Below the pieces are notes generated by a model. That model saw only the letters and a list, made by a program, of their open reading frames with translations. It did no database searches and was not told the origin of the DNA. This document shows, in pieces, positions 8,880-16,654 of a stretch of DNA of 64,000 nucleotides. The DNA lies in the NCBI GenBank assembly GCA_902495455.1, contig CABUXJ010000002.1, positions 67,181 through 131,180 of the forward strand, read 5' to 3'. Position 1 is the first letter of the stretch. The number at the start of each line of letters is the position of its first letter. The position numbers were made by a program, and so were the translations under genes. This stretch comes from an uncultured Prevotella sp. GTDB taxonomy: Bacteria > Bacteroidota > Bacteroidia > Bacteroidales > Bacteroidaceae.

Positions 8880-9491
8880 TTATTCCTCCCCGGTTTTAAG
8901 GTTAGTGATGAGCTGGTAGCGGTTCTCGTTCATGTCCTGCAATTCTGACATCACGGTCTTCACAACCTTGTACGGTGTCTTGGCGTCGCACTTGATTGCG
9001 AGTTTCATGTCAGGGTTTGCGTCCTTTGCGGCCGTAACCCACTCTTGGAACTGACTCATTCCTCCGTCAATGCTGTCGGTAGGAACGCCTTGTGTCTGGA
9101 TGAACTCTGACATCTGCTCTGCTTCCAGGTTCAAATAGTCAGGGAATTTGTTGATTGACATACCGATGGCACTGTTTTCCATGAACTTCTTCAGCTGCGC
9201 CTTGTTCAGTGAGACACCGAACTTGTCAGCCATCGTTTGCAACATGGCCGCTGCGTCGTTCTTGTTGTCCGTGCCAAGGAATATCTTTCCGGAAGGGTCG
9301 ATGAGGATGTTGAGCACATCCTTTTCGGGTACCTTCTTGTCTGACACCGAGCTTGGCGTGTTGACCTGTACCGGTTCTGGCTGCAAGAATGTTGATGTCA
9401 ACATAAAGAAGCACAGAAGCAGCGTCATCACGTCAGACATAGGGGTCATGTCTATCCAGATGTCCTTCTTTTCTATTTTTATTTTACCCAT
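8880..9491 (-). CDS. exbD: ExbD/TolR biopolymer transport protein (first copy)
   Basis: ExbD paralogue of 203 aa with the conserved membrane helix and its Asp in IDMTPMSDVMTLLLCFFML (Asp19). The periplasmic part has the usual alternating structure and ends in VVKTVMSELQDMNENRYQL. It shares little sequence with the other exbD outside the membrane segment, so the duplication is old. It is 29 bases downstream of exbB and 3 bases upstream of the second exbD, consistent with coupled translation. Confidence 0.93.
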   Translation of the reverse strand: MGKIKIEKKDIWIDMTPMSDVMTLLLCFFMLTSTFLQPEPVQVNTPSSVSDKKVPEKDVLNILIDPSGKIFLGTDNKNDAAAMLQTMADKFGVSLNKAQLKKFMENSAIGMSINKFPDYLNLEAEQMSEFIQTQGVPTDSIDGGMSQFQEWVTAAKDANPDMKLAIKCDAKTPYKVVKTVMSELQDMNENRYQLITNLKTGEE

Positions 9492-9520
9492 TATTATAGA
9501 CTAATTAAAAGGTAAAACAA

Positions 9521-10360
9521 TTAAGCCTCTTCTGTGTGGTTAACGTCGTAAGTTGTTGCTATTGTATAACCAACCTCGTCGAGTGCGTATGTAAGTTTAT
9601 CAATGCGGTTTGTGAGGAAGTTGTAAGAAACAACGGCTACCCATGATGTCAAAATACCGGAAGCGGTGTTCACAAGGGCCTCAGAGATACCGGCAGACAG
9701 GGCTGCAGAGTCAGCACCACCACTTGAAGACAGAGCGGAGAACGAGCTGATCATACCCAACACAGTTCCGAACAGAGCGGTAAGAGTACCCAGAGTTACG
9801 ATGGTTGCGATGATCGGGAGGTTCATCTGCAGAGTAGGCATCTCCAGCTGAGTTGCTTCCTCGTGAGCCTGCTGAATCTTGGCGATCTTCTGGGCCTTCT
9901 TCATTGTGGTGTTGTTCTCAGCCTCTTTGTAAGCGTTGATGGAAGCCTTTACCACGTTGGCTACAGAACCCTTCATCTTGTCGCAGAGAGCAGAAGCCTC
10001 GTCGAACTTGCCGGCCTTGATGAGAGCCTTGATTTCTGTTGTGAACTTGCCGAGGGGCATGGTTCCGAAAGATACTCTCTGAGCGAGGATACGCTCGACG
10101 GTCAGTGTGATTACGGAGAGCAACAGCGTGAGGATAAGACCTACGACGATACCTCCCTTATACACGATACCCATCATGTCGCCGGGAATCGGGTGGCCGG
10201 TGTTGTCACCTCCGACGAAGTGGCTGGGATCACCGAGTACGAAGAAATAGAAGCAGTATGCGATAGCGCAGCATACGGCGAGGATCCAGATTGCGTTCTT
10301 AACTCCTACTGTGCCCGTTGATTTCTTGGCTGGGGCTGCAGCCTTTTTTGTTGTTGCCAT
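9521..10360 (-). CDS. exbB: MotA/TolQ/ExbB proton channel protein
   Basis: First gene of the Ton operon; pentameric inner-membrane proton channel that powers TonB. It has an Ala/Lys-rich N-terminus, a membrane helix near residues 25-43, a second near 65-87, a cytoplasmic loop and two C-terminal helices (TLGTLTALFGTVLGMISSF and ALVNTASGILTSWVAVVSY), which carry the conserved Gly/Thr residues of the family. Length 279 aa. A TACCTTTG box at 10477-10484 gives a leader of about 110 bases. Confidence 0.95.
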   Translation of the reverse strand: MATTKKAAAPAKKSTGTVGVKNAIWILAVCCAIAYCFYFFVLGDPSHFVGGDNTGHPIPGDMMGIVYKGGIVVGLILTLLLSVITLTVERILAQRVSFGTMPLGKFTTEIKALIKAGKFDEASALCDKMKGSVANVVKASINAYKEAENNTTMKKAQKIAKIQQAHEEATQLEMPTLQMNLPIIATIVTLGTLTALFGTVLGMISSFSALSSSGGADSAALSAGISEALVNTASGILTSWVAVVSYNFLTNRIDKLTYALDEVGYTIATTYDVNHTEEA

Positions 10361-10476
10361 AATTTGTTTTTTTAATTTTTAGTTATTTATGAATTTAAGT
10401 TGTTCTGTCTTCTGTCTTGTGATGAAGGTTGGCCGTGAGAGCGGTCGCTTGATGTTTTTCCGTCATGTTCTAACGG

Positions 10477-10484
10477 CAAAGGTA
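10477..10484 (-). promoter_or_regulatory. -7 box of the Ton operon
   Basis: TACCTTTG on the minus strand, about 115 bases before the exbB start. The -33 element is not clear. The intervening leader is AT-rich and holds no obvious riboswitch. Confidence 0.5.
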
Positions 10485-10587
10485 ACAAAATAAAGCGGAT
10501 GAGACAGTGGATTAATAACTTTTAACTAAGTATTCTTTAAAATTTGTCCGCGCCATTGTTCTGTTGCCGCCATCCGGTGGTTCCGGC

Positions 10588-11781
10588 TTACTTCAATCTG
10601 GCTAAAGCGTCCTTGATGCGTTTCATGGCTTCTATGATGTTGTCGTCGCTTGTGGCGTAGCTCATGCGGAAGCACTCCGGGTCGCCGAAGGCGTCGCCTC
10701 CGACGGTGGCCACGTGGCCTTTTTCGAGCAGATACATGGCCAAGTCGGTCGAGTTGCCGATGGTCGTCGTGCCGTCTGTCTTGCCGTAGAAGCTGCTGCA
10801 TTTGGGGAAGAGGTAGAAGGCGCCTTCCGGCCGGTTGACTTCCAGTCCGGGGATGTCTTTGGCGAGGCTGACGATGAGGTCACGGCGGCGCTCAAAGGCC
10901 CGGCGCATCTCTTCGACGCACTCCTGGCTCGCGTTGTATGCGAACTCGGCGGCCTTTTGGCTGACGGAGCACGGACCGCTGGTGTATTGTCCTTGCAGCT
11001 TGTTGCAACCCTTGACAATCCACTCCGGTGCGGCGATGTATCCGATGCGCCATCCGGTCATGGCGTATGCCTTGGAGACTCCGTTGACGATGATGGCCCG
11101 CTCCTTCATTCCGGGAAATTGAGCGATGCTCTCGTGGTGTCCCACATAATTGATATGTTCGTATATCTCGTCGGCCAGTACGAAGAGGTCTTCGTGACGC
11201 TTGATGACCTCGGCGAGTGCGGCCAGTTCGTCTTTTGAATAGACGCTGCCGGTCGGGTTGCTTGGCGAGCAGAGGATGAGCATGCGTGTCTTCGGGGTGA
11301 TGGCGGCCTCGAGCTGCCGGGGTGTCATCTTGAAGTCCTGCTCAAATCCGGCTTCGACGATTACGGGTGTGCCTCCGGCCAGCTTGACCATCTGCGGGTA
11401 GGACACCCAGTAGGGGGCGGGGATGATGACCTCGTCGCCGTCGTTTACGAGTGCCATCAGGGTGTTGCAGACGCTCTGCTTGGCTCCGTTGGATACAAGA
11501 ATCTCTGATGTGGTGTAGTCGAGATTGTTCTCGCGCTTGAGTTTGGCTACGATGGCTTCGCGCAAATCGATGTATCCCGGTACGGGTGAGTAGCGTGAGA
11601 AGTTGTCGTCTACGGCCTTTTTTGCAGCTGCTTTTATGTGGTCGGGGGTGTTGAAGTCAGGTTCTCCGACGCTCATGTTGATGACGTCGATGCCCTGCGC
11701 TTTCATTTCCGAACTCTTTTGTGACATAGCCAATGTGGCTGAAGGTGCAAGCCTTTGCAAACGGTCTGATAGTTGTGCCAT
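10588..11781 (-). CDS. PLP-dependent aminotransferase, aspartate aminotransferase type
   Basis: Class I/II aminotransferase, 397 aa, cytoplasmic. It has the N-terminal INMSVGEPDFNTPDHI, the substrate/PLP region NPTGSVY, VLADEIYEHINY, the Schiff-base lysine in NGVSKAYAMTGWRIGYIA and the C-terminal arginine in CFRMSYATSD. This matches the Iγ/Ib AspC group common in Bacteroidetes, so Asp + 2-oxoglutarate to oxaloacetate + Glu is the most likely reaction; other amino acids cannot be excluded. Single gene with its own promoter. Confidence 0.92.
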   Translation of the reverse strand: MAQLSDRLQRLAPSATLAMSQKSSEMKAQGIDVINMSVGEPDFNTPDHIKAAAKKAVDDNFSRYSPVPGYIDLREAIVAKLKRENNLDYTTSEILVSNGAKQSVCNTLMALVNDGDEVIIPAPYWVSYPQMVKLAGGTPVIVEAGFEQDFKMTPRQLEAAITPKTRMLILCSPSNPTGSVYSKDELAALAEVIKRHEDLFVLADEIYEHINYVGHHESIAQFPGMKERAIIVNGVSKAYAMTGWRIGYIAAPEWIVKGCNKLQGQYTSGPCSVSQKAAEFAYNASQECVEEMRRAFERRRDLIVSLAKDIPGLEVNRPEGAFYLFPKCSSFYGKTDGTTTIGNSTDLAMYLLEKGHVATVGGDAFGDPECFRMSYATSDDNIIEAMKRIKDALARLK

Positions 11782-11807
11782 ATTATATTAATGTATTATA
11801 GTAACTG

Positions 11808-11815
11808 CAAAATTA
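11808..11815 (-). promoter_or_regulatory. -7 box of the aminotransferase gene
   Basis: TAATTTTG on the minus strand, about 27 bases before the ATG; the predicted leader is about 20 bases. Confidence 0.55.
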
Positions 11816-12039
11816 AGTATTTTATTTCGTTCGGGAGCAGATTTATTGCTTTTTTTTCGTGAAAAGGGCGATTGCAGTTGACAAAACGGATTGTGGCTTG
11901 TCTTTTTCGTGTACACTTTGCGCGCTCTCCGTCTTTTCGCGTATTTTCGTTTTTCGTCTTTAACAACCGCCGTGTTTCTATGTCCAAAATGTATTAAATC
12001 TGTCGTTGTGTATTCATAATCGCACCATTGTAAAATTAA

Positions 12040-12566
12040 TTCCGAATTTAACGCCAAAATTCAGGGGCACTTTTCAAAATTTTCCCGCCACGCTCCCAAA
12101 TTTTCAAATCTCGCGAAGGTCAAAATCGGGGCTGTTTTTCGGCGTGGAAAACTTTGTTTTTGTAAAGCGCTGGTACATAGGTGCTTATGGATATACGGCC
12201 CCCTCTGACTCCCCCGAAGGGGGAGCTTAGGCTTCCCGTAAGGGCCCCGCGGGATTGCAACGGGGCTGCTATTGCTCTGCAACGGCGGCCCCGTTGCAAC
12301 ACGGCGGGGCCGCCGTTGTGATGCCGTAAGGGCCCCGTTGCTCGGCGTAACCCGCTTTTCGAGCTCTTTTCGGTAGTCAAAAACTTGCGAAGTTTTTCAA
12401 AAATGACGAGCCGTAAGGCCCTTAAAGCCCCTCTCAATGGACTTTGAAGCCGCAGGTCTCTCCCCCTTGGGGGAGCTGGAGGGGGCTTTAAGGGCCTTAT
12501 CGGTCATGAAAAAGCATATCTTTGAGCTATTTCCCAAACACGATTTTGTAAACAAATATTATATAA
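12040..12566. repeat. dispersed repeat A, copy 2
   Basis: Second full copy of the element at 3596-4108, same orientation and block order, with scattered substitutions and small indels, so the copies diverged some time ago. The CCCGTAAGGGCCCCGCGGGATTGCAACGG-like core and the TTTTGTAAACAAATATTATA end are recognisable. No coding potential. Confidence 0.8.
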
Positions 12567-12603
12567 CGAGTAGGGTCGGACCCTACTCGTGGCTTTTTAT
12601 AAA

Positions 12604-12673
12604 ACGCAAAGACCGCAAAGACGCAAAGAATTTAATATGAAGAGAATTCTTTGCGTCTTTGCGGTCTTTGCGT
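12604..12673. repeat. 29-bp inverted repeat of CGCAAAGAC units
   Basis: Arms 12604-12632 and 12645-12673 are perfect complements with a 12-base loop. Each arm is ACGCAAAGACCGCAAAGACG followed by CAAAGAATT. Related single-arm CGCAAAGACG sequences occur near 4328 and 35895. Confidence 0.85.
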
Positions 12674-12766
12674 TTCCGTATTTTCACGTTTTTATCCGCA
12701 AAATACGGGTAGTACTCCCCTTCACCCTCTTAGCTCCTCCCCTTTGGGGAGGTCGGGTGGGGCTTT

Positions 12767-13975
12767 TTAAAGATGGAGCGTGTGGCCCATGCGGTTCTTC
12801 TTGGTCTGAAGATACCGGTAGTCAAACTCGTTCGGCTGTATTTCGATGGGCACGTTCTCGACGATTTCGATGCCGTAGGCCTCGAGGCCGACACGCTTGA
12901 CCGGGTTGTTGGTCATCAGGCGCATCTTGTGGATGCCGAGGTGCATGAGCATCTGCGCACCGCATCCGTAGTCGCGCTCGTCGGGCTTGAATCCGAGGTG
13001 GACGTTGGCGTCGACCGTGTCGTAACCCTGCTCTTGGAGCTTGTAGGCCGCTATCTTGTTCATCAGTCCGATGCCACGGCCTTCCTGCTGCATGTAGATG
13101 ATGACGCCCTTACCCTCTTGCTCGATCTTTTCCATCGCCTTGTGCAGCTGTTCGCCGCAGTCGCAGCGCATGCTGCCGAGGATGTCGCCTGTGGCGCAGG
13201 AGGAGTGGACGCGGACGAGCACCGGCTCGTCTTCTTCCCACGAACCCTTGATCAGAGCCATGTGCTCCAGCCCGTTGCTCTTCTGACGGAACGGGATGAG
13301 CCGGAAGTGGCCGTATCTGGTCGGCATGTCCACCTGGTCGCCGACCTCGATGAGCGACTCTTTCTTGAGCCGGTAGGCTATCATGTCGCGTATGGAGATG
13401 ATTTTGATGCCGTACTTCTCTGCCATGACGGTCAACTCGGGCAGACGTGCCATCGTTCCGTCGTCATTCATGATCTCCATCAGGGCGGCGGCAGGGTAGA
13501 GGCCGGCCATGCGGCAGAGGTCTACGCCGGCCTCGGTGTGTCCGCTGCGGCGCAGGACCCCGTTGTCTTGGGCGTAGAGCGGATTGATGTGGCCCGGACG
13601 TCCGAATGTCTGGGGTGTGGAGGCAGGGTCGGCCAGCGCGCGTATGGTGGCGGCGCGGTCGGCAGCCGACACGCCGGTGGTGCATCCCTCGAGCTTGTCG
13701 ATGGTGACGGTGAACGGTGTTCCGAGCATCGACGTGTTGTCCTCGACCTGATGCGGCAGGTCCAGTTCGGCGCAACGGGACAGTGTGATGGGGGCGCAGA
13801 GCACTCCGCGGGCGTGCTTGAGCATGAAGTTGACTTTCTCGGGCGTTATCTTCTCGGCTGCGATTATCAGATCGCCTTCGTTCTCGCGGTCCTCGTCGTC
13901 CACCACAATCACGAATTTGCCTTCCTTGAAGTCGGCAATGGCCTCTTCTATTGTGCTTATCTGGGTCTTTGACAT
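12767..13975 (-). CDS. ribBA: bifunctional DHBP synthase / GTP cyclohydrolase II
   Basis: Riboflavin synthesis, cytoplasmic. The N-terminal DHBP synthase domain (ribulose-5-P to 3,4-dihydroxy-2-butanone-4-P) has the acidic motif DDEDRENEGDLI and RSGHTEAGVDL. The C-terminal GTP cyclohydrolase II domain has the zinc cysteines in HSSCATGDILGSMRCDCG and the QQEGRGIGL loop. At 402 aa it is the normal RibBA length. ATG at 13975 (MSKTQIST) is chosen because the upstream in-frame extension only translates the 9-bp tandem repeat at 14019-14080. No sibling rib genes are nearby and no FMN riboswitch is visible. Confidence 0.96.
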   Translation of the reverse strand: MSKTQISTIEEAIADFKEGKFVIVVDDEDRENEGDLIIAAEKITPEKVNFMLKHARGVLCAPITLSRCAELDLPHQVEDNTSMLGTPFTVTIDKLEGCTTGVSAADRAATIRALADPASTPQTFGRPGHINPLYAQDNGVLRRSGHTEAGVDLCRMAGLYPAAALMEIMNDDGTMARLPELTVMAEKYGIKIISIRDMIAYRLKKESLIEVGDQVDMPTRYGHFRLIPFRQKSNGLEHMALIKGSWEEDEPVLVRVHSSCATGDILGSMRCDCGEQLHKAMEKIEQEGKGVIIYMQQEGRGIGLMNKIAAYKLQEQGYDTVDANVHLGFKPDERDYGCGAQMLMHLGIHKMRLMTNNPVKRVGLEAYGIEIVENVPIEIQPNEFDYRYLQTKKNRMGHTLHL

Positions 13976-14018
13976 AATATATAATTGGTTTTTGTTCTTT
14001 TGCTTCTTTTGTGGAGGG

Positions 14019-14080
14019 TAAAGGTCTTTAAGGACTTTAAAGACCTTAAAGACCTTAAGGACCTTAAGGACCTTAAAGCT
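14019..14080. repeat. 9-bp tandem array (AAGGACCTT/AAAGACCTT)
   Basis: About seven units of a 9-base repeat, partly self-complementary, between the ribBA start and the permease stop. It could mispair or fold, and it forms part of the ribBA leader. Confidence 0.85.
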
Positions 14081-14084
14081 ATCC

Positions 14085-14140
14085 TCACTCCTCACTCCTC
14101 ACTCCTCACTCCTCACTCCTCACTCCTCACTCCTCACTCC
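14085..14140. repeat. perfect 7-bp tandem array (TCCTCAC x8)
   Basis: Eight near-perfect copies of TCCTCAC. The stop codon of the permease gene (14134-14136) lies inside the array. Copy-number change could alter the permease C-terminus. Confidence 0.9.
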
Positions 14141-16038
14141 ACGCTCCTCGACTGTATCCTCTCCACAATCGCTCCGTTGGTCTTTATGATGGTCTTCAGG
14201 TCGCGCATGAGACGAAGCCTGAAGCGGCACATGCGCAGGTAGAAGAAGATGCCGGCGGGCAGGAACAGGCCGGTGATGATGTTGAGCCACCGTCTGCGGA
14301 ACGGACGTGTGTGAGCGTGGGTGGCCAGGACGGGATAGTTGTTGAGTTCGTTCATCACGACAATGTCTTTCGTGTTGGACAGGTCCTCGATGATAGCCTC
14401 GAGCTCGTCGTTGATTTCCCTTATGCGTCTGTCGTCGCCATTGCGGAAGAACACCTTTATCGGGTTGGGGGCGCGCAGGAGGTTGTGTCTTTGCGAATAT
14501 TCCTCCACCTCGCGGCTGATGCGTTCAAGTGTGGCGGCATCGGCAGCATAGTCGGGGTCGGTGATGATGACTTCCTTCTGATAAAGATGGCGCTTGGTGC
14601 GCAATCCGAGCATGCTGCTTATTATATTAATGTATAGGTCGACGTTGAAGACGACGGAGTCGTTGTTTGCCTTATAAGTGAAAAATACGGCGACGGGGGT
14701 GAGCACACAGGTCGAAATCCATTTGCCGAACCAGACGGTCCAGTTGCCGTCGCGCGCCATTCTCATCCCGGAGTTCTCGAAGATATAATAGATGATGAAC
14801 ACCAGCACGGAGATGATGACCGGAACACCAAGTCCGCCCTTGCGGATGATGGCTCCGAGCGGAGCGCCGATGAAGAAGAAGATCAGACATGACAGCGAGA
14901 GTGTGATCTTGTTGATGGCTTCGATCCTGTGGGTGCGCTCGTTGCGGTTGAGACTTTGCGTGTAGCTGCCTTTCATTTCCAGTTCCGACGTACACATGCG
15001 TATTGTGCTCATCGCCTCTTTCACGGCGGCCAGACGCTCGCTGTCGGAGAGACGGGCGTAGACGGAGTCGATATCCGATGGCCCGGCGGTGAGTTCGGCG
15101 GAAAGCGTAGTGGAGTCTTTCCGGGAGATTTGCGGCAGATAGAACGTTGTCTTCTTGGCTTCGTGATAGTAGGCATGGCCTACGCTGTCATTGAATTCGC
15201 GGATGGAGTCGATGTCGTGGATGATGCGTCCCATGCTCTTCGACTGCGCGCTGGATGATATGCCTGCGACGTCGGCCATGTTGAAACCGCCGTCGAAGTC
15301 GAGCACAATCTTTTTTGTCGAGAATGTCTCGCGGCGATATGGCACACTGGCGCTGCCGGCCATGTCCTGCGACTGCATGTTCTCAAACCACTCACCGCTG
15401 TACAAGGTCATGAGCAGGTGCTTCTTTTCGGCCGTCGACTGCAGACGTCCAGAGTCGGCCAGAATGATTGCGGCATCTTCATAGCCGCCGTTCATTCTGT
15501 ATATTATCACGCCATACAGCATGCCGGTCTCGAGCTCTTTGTGGTGGACATAGAGATTGGTGCCGGGTATGCCGTCGTAGAATATACCTTCGGGGATTTC
15601 CAGTTCGGGGCTCTTCTGCTTCATGGAAAGAAGCAGCTGGCGGAACGACTTGTTAGCCTCCGGTCCGACGACGTTCTGGAAGTAAAATGATAATCCGCTT
15701 ATCATCACAACCACGATGATAAGCGGGCGGAAAGCCTGCATGAGCGATATGCCTGCGGCCTTGATGGCTGTCAGCTCGGAACTCTCTCCCATGTTTCCGA
15801 ACGAGATGAGCGAGGAGAGCAGGATGGCAAGCGGCAGGGCTTGCGGTATGAGCATGAGGCCCATGTACCAAAAGAATTGTGCAAGTATTTCGATGGACAG
15901 GCCCTTGCCGATCAGTTCGTCCACGTAGCGCCACAGAAATTGCATCATCAGCACAAACTGGCAGATGAAGAATGTTCCGATAAACAGCAGTCCGAACTGT
16001 TTGAGTATGAATATGTCTAACTTCTTAATGCGAAACAT
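14134..16038 (-). CDS. LptF/LptG (YjgP/YjgQ) family permease
   Basis: Inner-membrane permease of the lipopolysaccharide transport system, which extracts LPS with LptB. 634 aa, the usual Bacteroidetes length (E. coli LptF/G about 360). The N-terminal half has FRIKKLDIFILKQFGLLF and several membrane helices, SLISFGNMGESSELTAIKAAG, a periplasmic jellyroll-like domain (about residues 120-330), then helices with IFFFIGAPLGAIIRKGGLGVPV. The last 150 aa are a cytoplasmic/membrane extension. ATG at 16038 (MFRIKK) is chosen; upstream codons overlap the promoter at 16075-16082. The stop lies in a heptamer repeat. Confidence 0.92.
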   Translation of the reverse strand: MFRIKKLDIFILKQFGLLFIGTFFICQFVLMMQFLWRYVDELIGKGLSIEILAQFFWYMGLMLIPQALPLAILLSSLISFGNMGESSELTAIKAAGISLMQAFRPLIIVVVMISGLSFYFQNVVGPEANKSFRQLLLSMKQKSPELEIPEGIFYDGIPGTNLYVHHKELETGMLYGVIIYRMNGGYEDAAIILADSGRLQSTAEKKHLLMTLYSGEWFENMQSQDMAGSASVPYRRETFSTKKIVLDFDGGFNMADVAGISSSAQSKSMGRIIHDIDSIREFNDSVGHAYYHEAKKTTFYLPQISRKDSTTLSAELTAGPSDIDSVYARLSDSERLAAVKEAMSTIRMCTSELEMKGSYTQSLNRNERTHRIEAINKITLSLSCLIFFFIGAPLGAIIRKGGLGVPVIISVLVFIIYYIFENSGMRMARDGNWTVWFGKWISTCVLTPVAVFFTYKANNDSVVFNVDLYINIISSMLGLRTKRHLYQKEVIITDPDYAADAATLERISREVEEYSQRHNLLRAPNPIKVFFRNGDDRRIREINDELEAIIEDLSNTKDIVVMNELNNYPVLATHAHTRPFRRRWLNIITGLFLPAGIFFYLRMCRFRLRLMRDLKTIIKTNGAIVERIQSRSVE

Positions 16039-16074
16039 TAATGTCCTTTTTGCGCCGAGGCGCCTATTGCACTG

Positions 16075-16082
16075 CAAAATTA
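16075..16082 (-). promoter_or_regulatory. -7 box of the permease gene
   Basis: TAATTTTG on the minus strand, 37 bases before the ATG at 16038. Confidence 0.55.
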
Positions 16083-16324
16083 GCACAAAAAAGTCAGAGC
16101 GCCGCATTTTTTGCGTTTTTTCATATTTGGCGCGGCGAATAGAAGTCACGAAACCCACCCCAACCCTCCCAAAGGGAGGGAGCCTGATTACTCTTTGAGC
16201 GACAACATGGACTCAAATACATATTAAGCTCCCTCCCTTTGGGAGGGTTGGGGTGGGTCTTAGGGTGGATTTTAGGATTTTTAGGATTATTTTTGCTGTC
16301 GTGTGCAAATAATTGCGATAAAAT
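16083..16324. other. gene-free spacer holding a 31-bp inverted repeat
   Basis: No gene. Perfect 31-bp inverted repeat: arms 16153-16183 and 16228-16258 (ACCCACCCCAACCCTCCC...), each containing its own CCCTCCC-AAA-GGGAGGG palindrome, with a 44-base loop. Confidence 0.8.
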
Positions 16325-16355
16325 TTTGCCGTTTCAAAACTTTGTGCTACCTTTG
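16325..16355 (+). promoter_or_regulatory. promoter of tRNA-Met
   Basis: TTTG (16325-16328), 19-base spacer, TACCTTTG (16348-16355); the tRNA begins 18 bases later. Confidence 0.75.
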
Positions 16356-16373
16356 CACCCGCAAATAAGCGAT

Positions 16374-16447
16374 GGCGGGATAGCTCAGCTGGTTAGAGCG
16401 TCGGATTCATAATCCGGAGGTCGTGGGTTCGGGTCCCACCCCCGCTA
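16374..16447 (+). tRNA. tRNA-Met (anticodon CAU), elongator-type
   Basis: Full cloverleaf: acceptor GGCGGGA paired with CCCCGCT (one imperfect pair next to the T-arm), D-arm GCTCAGCTGGTTAGAGC, anticodon arm with loop TTCATAA, T-arm GTGGGTTCGGGTCCCAC, discriminator A. CCA is not encoded. The anticodon stem lacks the three G-C pairs of initiator tRNA. A CAU anticodon could also be tRNA-Ile2 with lysidine; elongator Met is my preference. Confidence 0.92.
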
Positions 16448-16455
16448 CATCAAAA

Positions 16456-16495
16456 AGAGAGGGAGTTACGAATTTCGTAACTCCCTCTCTCTTTA
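16456..16495 (+). terminator. terminator of tRNA-Met
   Basis: 16-bp perfect stem (AGAGAGGGAGTTACGA with its complement at 16475-16490), 3-base loop, then CTTTAT. Confidence 0.75.
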
Positions 16496-16538
16496 TGTCT
16501 TTGGGCGATAACATATATAATATATGTATGAAGTAAGG

Positions 16539-16593
16539 GTGAGGGTCAAGATGCATAGAAAGCAATGTGCTTTCTATGCATCTTGACCCTCAC
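16539..16593 (-). terminator. 26-bp perfect hairpin after the lipoprotein gene
   Basis: Arms 16539-16564 and 16568-16593 are perfectly complementary, loop ATG. It lies about 60 bases after the stop of the leftward lipoprotein gene, where a terminator is expected, and is longer than most terminators. Confidence 0.7.
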
Positions 16594-16654
16594 TTTAATC
16601 ATTATGATACGTTACTACATCTGATTTATATCAGATGCGCGTACTCATGGCCCG

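Larger units (their letters stand above)
11816..12766. other. gene-free region with repeats
   Basis: About 950 bases without a gene. It contains dispersed repeat A copy 2 (12040-12566), a 12-bp palindrome ACGAGTAGGGTC centred at 12578 and followed by CTTTTTAT (terminator-like), a perfect 29-bp inverted repeat of CGCAAAGAC units (12604-12673), and a CTCCCCTTTGGGGAG palindrome followed by GGGGCTTTTT just after the ribBA stop. Confidence 0.8.

Noticed and set aside
12773..13972. 399-codon plus-strand ORF opposite ribBA
   Set aside because: Shadow of ribBA, which has all catalytic motifs.
13976..14095. N-terminal extension of RibBA by 40 codons
   Set aside because: It only translates the 9-bp tandem array and the leader; the family begins at MSKTQIST.
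14085..14140. Possible CRISPR array
   Set aside because: Units are 7 bp with no spacers; a simple tandem repeat.
16039..16158. N-terminal extension of the LptF/G permease by 40 codons
   Set aside because: It crosses the -7 box and has no similarity to the family; MFRIKKLD is the normal start.
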